From: Leptospiraceae bacterium
GTDB taxonomy: Bacteria > Spirochaetota > Leptospiria > Turneriellales > Turneriellaceae
DNA: 23,014 bases
Direction of reading: 5' to 3'
NCBI GenBank assembly: GCA_016788945.1
Contig: JAEUSA010000331.1
Location: forward strand, 1 to 23,014
Positions 17,764 to 23,014 of the stretch are shown one piece after another (position 1 is the stretch's first letter; every line of letters begins with the position of its first letter). Under the pieces are notes generated by a model that saw only the letters and a program-made list of their open reading frames with translations, was not told the DNA's origin and did no database searches. Both the position numbers and the translations under genes were made by a program.

Positions 17764-20061
17764 TCATTCCGATCGGATATACGTTTTAGAAAATTCTTCG
17801 ATGCTTACGGGCTTACCAAATAGATAACCCTGAAACTGATGGCAGCCGTTTTTTTCAAGAAACTCGCGCTGCTCCTGAGTCTCGACGCCTTCGGCAATCA
17901 CCTCAAGCTTCAGGTTATGCGCCATACCGATGATCGTCTGCACCAGTATCGCATCGTTGGCATCGGTCGTGATATCGCGCACAAACGACTGATCGATCTT
18001 CAACTGCGTCAACGGCAGGCGTTTGAGATAGGCAAGCGATGAATGACCTGTGCCGAAGTCATCGAGTGCTATGCCGACTCCCATTTCGCGCATTGCTTTC
18101 ATTTTAGCGGCCGTTTCTTCAACGTTTTCTACTGCGAGGCTTTCGGTCAGTTCGAGTTCGAGCAACCGGCCGGCGGCCCCGGTTTCTGACAGAGTTTCAC
18201 GCACAACCTGCCCGCAGTCACGCTGTTTAAACTGGCGTGCGCTGACATTTATCGACAACTTCAGATGCCGCGACGCTTCGTGCTGCGACCACTGGCGCAG
18301 CAAATGGCAGCTTTCGGTCAGCACCCATTTGCCGATATCAAGAATCGCGCCGGTACGTTCAGCCACGGCGATAAAGCTGATAGGGCTCAGCAGCCCCTTC
18401 TCCGGGTGCTGCCAGCGCAGCAGAACTTCGGCACCGATCAGCGCCCCACCCGTAGCGACCTTGGGCTGCAGATAGAGACTAAACTGGTTTTGCGCGAGCG
18501 CATGCTTGAGATCTTCTTCGACTGCGAGGCGCTCGCTGAGCAATTTCTGCATTTGCGGATCAAAAAAGCGGAAAAGATTGCGTCCGTCTGCTTTGGCCTG
18601 GTACATCGCCAGATCGGCACGCCGCAGAACTTCATCGATCGTCTGTTCATGCCCGAGAAACATCGCCACGCCGATACTGCAGGTATTCTCGTAGTCGATC
18701 ATCGTACGGTGGGTCAGGGAAACGGGTTGCCCCAGAGCATCGATAATGCGCTGCGCGACATCGGTCGCCACTGCCGCCGCACTTTCAGCATCGGGGGACA
18801 GTTCATCTAAGATCGTGATAAATTCGTCACCGCCCAAGCGCGCAACGGTATCACCCTCGCTAACACAGCGGACGAGACGCCGCGCCTGTTGAATCAATAG
18901 TTGATCGCCCGCCTCATGGCCGCGCGTATCGTTGAGGTTTTTGAAGTGATCGAGATCAATAAACAGAATTGCGCCGAAGAATTTGGTCCGCGCGCTAAGC
19001 GCCAGAGCCTGCTCGAGCCGGTCGAGCAACAGGCGGCGATTCGGCAGCGCGGTGAGCGGGTCATAAAAGGCAAGGTTCTCAATCTGTTGTTCTGCCGATT
19101 TACTTTCGGTAATATCGTGTACCGCCCCGATGAGTTTGGTGACGGCCCCGGTTTTTTCGTCGCGCAGGGTTTTGACGTGATCGCGCAGCCATACTGTCTT
19201 GTCAGTTGCCGAAAGTATGCGGTATTCGGAAATGAGACCCGGACCTTCAAGCAGTCGCGGCACCTGCTTCTCGAGGCGCGTGCGGTCTTCAGGATGCACG
19301 ATACTCATCCAGCCGCCTCTGCGGCGCAGATCATCCAGCGTATAACCGGTAATACGTTCGAATGAACCTGCAAAAACTTCTGGCACCAGATCGGGTTGCG
19401 CGAGGTCAACCTGATACACGTAATCAGATGATAATTCGGTGAACAGCTTGAGTAACCGCTCTTTCTCTTCGAGCGCTGTCTTTTGCTCCAGAGTTTCGGC
19501 CAAAAGGTTACGCATTTGGTTGAAGCTATGTTTCAGGCGGCTCACGGCGTATGACACGACCGAGACGCATAAAATGCTCATCGTGAGAAATCCGACTGCC
19601 GTGCTCAACCAGTTCGTAAACGGCGTAAAACCTGCGGGCAAAGGTAGCGGGCCAGTGTTGCCCGGTCGGGTGAAGTAATAACCGAGAAATATCAGCACAG
19701 CAGTATCGATAAGCGTCATCACGAAAGAAAGGCGAAAGCCATAGTACGCAGCTGAAAATATATTCGCGGTCATGAGCAGCATCACCGCCCCCGGGCGCGG
19801 CCGGTCATCGACATTGTTGAGCAATGCCCAACCGGCGATCAAGGTCATGTTAATGACCAGAAAGGCGATCAGCAACCGGTAGCGTCCCGACCACAGCAAC
19901 AGGGTAAACAAAACAAAAAGAAATCCGGCAAGATACCAATTGAAATTATCGGGCATCAGCCCGAGTCGAAATTGCCGTATGCCCCAGCTGGCAATACCGC
20001 CGAAAAGCGTAATCCATGCAAGACGGCGGGCGAGCTTGCGTTCCCAGATTTCTGCTGCCAT
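17764..20061 (-). CDS. Membrane-bound PAS-GGDEF-EAL c-di-GMP signalling protein
   Basis: A 765-aa protein with an N-terminal membrane sensor (about 1-175, roughly five to six hydrophobic segments), a short coiled linker, a PAS/PAC domain (about 200-320, ending VHDITESKSAEQQIENLAFYD), a GGDEF domain (about 330-500) and an EAL domain (about 510-760). The cyclase active site is intact (GGDEF at 410-414), but the upstream inhibitory RxxD site reads SEGD (401-404) and lacks the Arg, so product inhibition through this site is not expected. The phosphodiesterase signature reads EVL (E545) instead of EAL, while the other metal and catalytic motifs are present: N605, ELTES (637-641), DDFGTG (667-672), LKIDQSF (687-693), AEGVE (723-727) and QGYLFGKP (744-751). 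Both activities are therefore possible. The signal sensed is unknown. Confidence 0.95.
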   Translation of the reverse strand: MAAEIWERKLARRLAWITLFGGIASWGIRQFRLGLMPDNFNWYLAGFLFVLFTLLLWSGRYRLLIAFLVINMTLIAGWALLNNVDDRPRPGAVMLLMTANIFSAAYYGFRLSFVMTLIDTAVLIFLGYYFTRPGNTGPLPLPAGFTPFTNWLSTAVGFLTMSILCVSVVSYAVSRLKHSFNQMRNLLAETLEQKTALEEKERLLKLFTELSSDYVYQVDLAQPDLVPEVFAGSFERITGYTLDDLRRRGGWMSIVHPEDRTRLEKQVPRLLEGPGLISEYRILSATDKTVWLRDHVKTLRDEKTGAVTKLIGAVHDITESKSAEQQIENLAFYDPLTALPNRRLLLDRLEQALALSARTKFFGAILFIDLDHFKNLNDTRGHEAGDQLLIQQARRLVRCVSEGDTVARLGGDEFITILDELSPDAESAAAVATDVAQRIIDALGQPVSLTHRTMIDYENTCSIGVAMFLGHEQTIDEVLRRADLAMYQAKADGRNLFRFFDPQMQKLLSERLAVEEDLKHALAQNQFSLYLQPKVATGGALIGAEVLLRWQHPEKGLLSPISFIAVAERTGAILDIGKWVLTESCHLLRQWSQHEASRHLKLSINVSARQFKQRDCGQVVRETLSETGAAGRLLELELTESLAVENVEETAAKMKAMREMGVGIALDDFGTGHSSLAYLKRLPLTQLKIDQSFVRDITTDANDAILVQTIIGMAHNLKLEVIAEGVETQEQREFLEKNGCHQFQGYLFGKPVSIEEFSKTYIRSE

Positions 20062-20170
20062 AGTGAGGGGCGAACTGCGATGTTAACCGCCCCCGGTGCG
20101 GTGAAAAGTATTTTAATGCGCAAAAAACATCATGGATCCGCGGCGAGTTTTAACCGGCGCAGCGGCGGCG

Positions 20171-21340
20171 TTATGTCTCCGCGTCGTCTGCCTGCAATGC
20201 GAGTTTTTTCTTTGTCTTAGCGCCCAATTCGCGAAGTTTTTCTGTCTGCACGACCAGATTACCCGGGCCAGTATGCAACTTCTTGACCGCGTCGTCGTAT
20301 GTCTTGCGCGCGGTTTCCATTTGGCTTCCAAGCCGCTGCACATCGTCCACAAAACCTACAAACTTATCGTAGAGTTTGCCGCCCTCGACCGCGATCTTCA
20401 ACGCATTTTTGTTCTGGTTATCTTGCTGCCACATCTGTGCGACAAGGCGCAACGTGACCAGCAGAGTACCCGGAGTGAGAATCACAACATTCTTGCCGAA
20501 CGCATAATCGTAAAGCAGGTTATCGGCCGCCAATGCTTCGAGAAAAGCGCCTTCGATCGGCACAAACATAAACACCAAATCAATGCTGTTGACGCCCTCA
20601 AGACCGGCATAATCTTTTTTTCCCAGATCGTCGATGTGCTTTTTAATTCGCGCGAGATGCTCGCGGCGGATGTTATTGCGTGCTTCGTCATTTGCCGCGC
20701 TGAACATCTGCTCATAGTGCACGAGAGAAACTTTCGAGTCAATGATCATATCTTTCTGGTCGGGCAGGCGCACGATCACGTCGGGTCTGAAATCACCGCC
20801 CTCTCCCCTGAGGGTTACCTGAGTTTCGTAGTGAGTGCCTTTGCTGAGGCCCGCAACCTCAAGCAAGCGCTCGAGCACCATCTCACCCCAGTTACCGCGC
20901 GCCTTGGCGTCTCCTTTGAGCGCATCGGCCAACCGCCGCGCTTCGTCGCTGACGGTCTTATTGAGATCGGTGAGCGAGCGGATCTGTTCTTTTAATGCAG
21001 CACTGTCACGCACCTGAGCGGTCGCTGTCTGCTCTAACCGATTCTGAAACTCACCAAGTTTATTTTGCAGCGGGCTCAGCAGCGTCGATAGCTGTTTCTG
21101 CGCATCGTCATGCACTTGCCGTGAGCCCGAAACGAGCACCTGATTGGCGATATTTTTGAACTCTTCTTGAATCTTAGCGGCAAGCGCCCCCTGCTCGGCC
21201 TCAAGCTTCTGCACGCGATCTTTGAGCAGAGTATTTTCCGTCGCGGCCACAATGCCGCCACGCGCACCTATTAGTCGACCAATGATAAAACCGAACGCAA
21301 GCCCCGTGACGAGGGCAATCAGTGCATACAGAAATTCCAT
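20171..21340 (-). CDS. rmuC: DNA recombination protein RmuC
   Basis: A 389-aa RmuC-family protein. It has an N-terminal hydrophobic segment (about 1-25), a long coiled-coil region (about 33-145), and then the conserved core with GNWGE (149-153), RPDVIV (185-190) and IIDSKVSL (199-206). The last two resemble the Asp and D/E-x-K elements of a PD-(D/E)XK nuclease fold. The characteristic FVPIEGAF and ILTPGTLLVTLR motifs follow, and a basic C-terminus ends the chain. RmuC was identified in E. coli as limiting inversions between short repeats, and a nuclease role is inferred from its fold. The gene follows the oxidoreductase gene by 24 bases on the same strand and is probably co-transcribed with it. 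No strong ribosome binding site is visible before the ATG. The 109-base gap downstream, before the GGDEF-EAL gene, shows no clear terminator. Confidence 0.96.
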   Translation of the reverse strand: MEFLYALIALVTGLAFGFIIGRLIGARGGIVAATENTLLKDRVQKLEAEQGALAAKIQEEFKNIANQVLVSGSRQVHDDAQKQLSTLLSPLQNKLGEFQNRLEQTATAQVRDSAALKEQIRSLTDLNKTVSDEARRLADALKGDAKARGNWGEMVLERLLEVAGLSKGTHYETQVTLRGEGGDFRPDVIVRLPDQKDMIIDSKVSLVHYEQMFSAANDEARNNIRREHLARIKKHIDDLGKKDYAGLEGVNSIDLVFMFVPIEGAFLEALAADNLLYDYAFGKNVVILTPGTLLVTLRLVAQMWQQDNQNKNALKIAVEGGKLYDKFVGFVDDVQRLGSQMETARKTYDDAVKKLHTGPGNLVVQTEKLRELGAKTKKKLALQADDAET

Positions 21341-21364
21341 GCACCGACTATACTGTGTATGAAT

Positions 21365-22753
21365 TCAGCGTGGCGACAAGTTTGTGGCGTTGAGTTCCTC
21401 GGCTCGGCGCTGCCATCGCAGAAATTCTGCTTCATTGCACTTTTCAGGAAAATTGCGGTAATGCAGATACACAAGCGGCATGCCCGCGAGTGCCTTCGCC
21501 ATGCGCGCGGCAAATGCCGGGTCGCGCACTGCGGCGAGAAGTGCGTTGAGACCATCGCTGAGGGATGGCGACGGCATTTGCTGCCTAATGCCTGAAATCA
21601 TCATCGCCTCATTCATCAATCCATAGCGGAACATCTTACCGATTTCATCGGCGCTCAGAGTCTCAGAAAAGCGCCGAAAGATATTGTACGTGGCGAGCAT
21701 TGCCCCCATGGAACGCTGAAAAGCCGCCGTGTATTTCCAGAGCACATCGGCAGCACCGGGGTCGCTCGCACCCGCCACAGCGTCAGATAACATGCGTGCT
21801 GCCTGTAGCGCTGGCATGACGCCGCTACCGTGCGTCGAAAAAACCTGATTTGCTGCATTACCGACGAGCGCAATACCCGGTGCTGTAAGCGTGCCGAGCG
21901 GCGCGTTCAGCGGTATACTGCCCCCGCCGCCCAAAATGCGTTTACCAACCCAGCTATGCCCGCCACGGAATTGCTTCAGCATCTGTGGCCCCGAGGGATA
22001 ACGGGCATCTTTCATCGAACCGGCGAGCAGGCCCACTTCGCTGAAGTCGCGCGACACCTGCACACTCATTGTCGAATAACCGCCGGCGGTGCCGAGAATG
22101 CTGACGAGTGTGCCGGGCAAGATGTTATACCGGGTGAGGAAAGCACGGCATGCATCGACGTCACTGACTTCACAGTTTTCTTGCTGAGCGATGCAGATAT
22201 CGCGATCTTGCGTATTAGCAGCGAGAGAGTTGACTGCGGCAATCTGCTGCTTCAGTGCACCCGCAAGACCTGTACAATCGACGAAAAGTTTTGCTTCGAT
22301 GCGGCAAGACTCCCCGCTCTGCCCCGCTGGATTTCCGCGTATGAAATCCGCCGCCGCAAGCCGCTCACCGGTAAAATGCAACTGCTGAAGCCGCATTTCG
22401 TCAAACCCGGTGACACCGGCAGCAAAACCGTCACGGATAAGACGGTCAACGATTGCGCGCATGCGTATGTTGACATAACCGGGCTTGGGCACGTCGAGCC
22501 GCATCTGCATATCGGCGGAGAAAAATGTTACATCGAAATCTGCCGCATCGATTTCATCACCATGAGGCCGGGCGAGCCCGACATCGTCAAAAGCTGCGGC
22601 ATAGACGGCGTTTACCCATGATGGACCTGCCGCTGCAAAGGCGCGTTGCTCGAGCAGGGCCACGCGGAAGCCGGCGCGCGAAAGAAAAAGTGCACTCGCG
22701 GCACCCGCGGGACCTGCGCCCAAGACCGCAACATCAAATTTATGCAAAGTCAT
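21365..22753 (-). CDS. FAD-dependent oxidoreductase, geranylgeranyl-reductase/hydroxylase-like
   Basis: A 462-aa flavoprotein of the p-hydroxybenzoate hydroxylase fold. The N-terminal Rossmann motif is VAVLGAGPAGAASALFLSRAGFRVALLEQ (GAGPAG at 12-17, with E35 expected to bind the ribose of FAD). VDCTG (158-162) and ALVGNAANQVFSTHGSGVMPALQAAR (295-320) correspond to the second and third FAD-binding regions. In the last motif the usual GDA Asp is Asn (N299). The general match is to geranylgeranyl-reductase-like and halogenase/hydroxylase-like enzymes that act on lipids, quinones or aromatic substrates; the real substrate cannot be told. The ATG lies about 20 bases downstream of a perfect TATAAT on this strand, and rmuC follows after 24 bases. 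Confidence 0.9.
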   Translation of the reverse strand: MTLHKFDVAVLGAGPAGAASALFLSRAGFRVALLEQRAFAAAGPSWVNAVYAAAFDDVGLARPHGDEIDAADFDVTFFSADMQMRLDVPKPGYVNIRMRAIVDRLIRDGFAAGVTGFDEMRLQQLHFTGERLAAADFIRGNPAGQSGESCRIEAKLFVDCTGLAGALKQQIAAVNSLAANTQDRDICIAQQENCEVSDVDACRAFLTRYNILPGTLVSILGTAGGYSTMSVQVSRDFSEVGLLAGSMKDARYPSGPQMLKQFRGGHSWVGKRILGGGGSIPLNAPLGTLTAPGIALVGNAANQVFSTHGSGVMPALQAARMLSDAVAGASDPGAADVLWKYTAAFQRSMGAMLATYNIFRRFSETLSADEIGKMFRYGLMNEAMMISGIRQQMPSPSLSDGLNALLAAVRDPAFAARMAKALAGMPLVYLHYRNFPEKCNEAEFLRWQRRAEELNATNLSPR

Positions 22754-22773
22754 ATGCTATCGTACTTACAGCT

Positions 22774-22779
22774 ATTATA
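22774..22779 (-). promoter_or_regulatory. -10 box TATAAT of the oxidoreductase-rmuC transcript
   Basis: The minus strand reads a perfect TATAAT here, 20 bases before the ATG at 22753, which would give a leader of about 14 bases. The sequence in the -35 position (about 17 bases further upstream, at the edge of the 78-bp repeat array) is not close to TTGACA, so promoter strength or activator dependence is uncertain. A TTGATC directly abutting the TATAAT is too near to act as its -35. Confidence 0.5.
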
Positions 22780-22803
22780 GATCAAAGTGCATATCTCCCG
22801 TTT

Positions 22804-22997
22804 CGTGGCGCGGCGCTGCACGGCACCCGGCTCGGCTGCGCTCGCCGCTGCGCCTGTGCCTCTGCGCGCCGCTATGCCGTCCGTGGCGCGGCGCTGCACG
22901 GCACCCGGCTCGGCTGCGCTCGCCGCTGCGCCTATGCCTCTGCGCGCCGCTATGCCGTCCGTGGCGCGGCGCTGCACGGCACCTCCTGTGCCTCTGC
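22804..22997. repeat. 78-bp GC-rich tandem repeat array (2 full copies plus a deleted third)
   Basis: Unit 1 (22804-22881) and unit 2 (22882-22959) differ at a single position out of 78. A third copy starts at 22960, matches for 24 bases, then has lost about 25 internal bases before CCTGTGCCTCTGC resumes and ends at 22997. The unit is rich in CGC/GCG words and contains an imperfect inverted repeat (GGCGC-GGCG against CGCC-GCTGCGCC). The period is a multiple of three, and the minus strand is open through it (26-residue unit), but no start signal or protein-like downstream sequence supports a gene. It occupies most of the 261-base non-coding end of the window, directly upstream of the oxidoreductase promoter, and may continue past the window in degenerate form. 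Confidence 0.9.
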
Positions 22998-23014
22998 AAA
23001 TAGTGTCATGCAGT

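Noticed and set aside
20084..20102. ACCGC/GCGGT hairpin between rmuC and the GGDEF-EAL gene as terminator
   Set aside because: The 5-bp stem is not followed by a T-run in the direction of transcription.
20132..20995. Plus-strand open frame of 287 codons
   Set aside because: It lies antisense to rmuC, whose motifs are intact, and its translation has no recognisable domain; it is a shadow frame.
21830..22621. Plus-strand open frame of 263 codons
   Set aside because: It is antisense to the FAD oxidoreductase gene and Cys/Arg/His-rich with no domain, so it is a shadow of the real gene.
22804..22997. CRISPR array
   Set aside because: The copies are contiguous with no variable spacers and no cas genes are near.
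22750..22999. Minus-strand ORFs through the 78-bp repeats encoding 26-residue units
   Set aside because: They are open only because the repeat period is a multiple of three. There is no ribosome site, and the non-repeat part is short and unlike protein.

Overview
The window is a dense, moderately GC-rich stretch of a bacterial chromosome, with almost no non-coding DNA (the longest gap is the last 261 bases). It suggests a diderm (Gram-negative-type) bacterium. The evidence is a membrane-anchored bacterial alpha-2-macroglobulin paired with penicillin-binding protein 1C (a periplasmic partnership), an AlgI-type O-acyltransferase and a c-di-GMP enzyme. The overall style (large membrane proteins, GTG starts, weak Shine-Dalgarno sequences) is compatible with an environmental Leptospirales-type spirochaete such as Turneriella, but this is a guess from gene content and no diagnostic marker gene is present.

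Layout. Bases 1-16329 are read on the plus strand: the 3' part of an MBOAT/AlgI-like O-acyltransferase; a possible 49-codon coupled ORF; a giant polytopic membrane protein of about 1,600 residues with no function I recognise; a bifunctional NAD(P)H-hydrate repair enzyme (Nnr); a Phd/VapC-type toxin-antitoxin pair; a 1,997-residue thioester-containing alpha-2-macroglobulin; and PbpC. Bases 16336-22753 are read on the minus strand. In transcription order they are an FAD-dependent oxidoreductase of the geranylgeranyl-reductase type, RmuC, a membrane-bound PAS-GGDEF-EAL protein, and an AAA ATPase that meets pbpC tail to tail, 6 bases apart.

How the genes work together. The clearest functional unit is alpha-2-macroglobulin plus PbpC: the first is expected to trap proteases that breach the outer membrane, and the second to repair peptidoglycan. 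Nnr is housekeeping metabolite repair, RmuC is linked to genome stability, and the GGDEF-EAL protein makes and/or breaks c-di-GMP. The other genes look like independent neighbours.

Unusual structure lies in the repeats rather than in an evident new multi-gene system. There is a 57-bp in-frame tandem duplication inside the giant membrane protein gene, a 21-bp triplicated hairpin repeat in the 3' end of the AAA ATPase gene, and a 78-bp GC-rich tandem repeat upstream of the oxidoreductase promoter. The 57-bp and 78-bp units share short motifs in the same order, so they may belong to one dispersed repeat family. I found no tRNA, rRNA, CRISPR array, insertion sequence or convincing rho-independent terminator.
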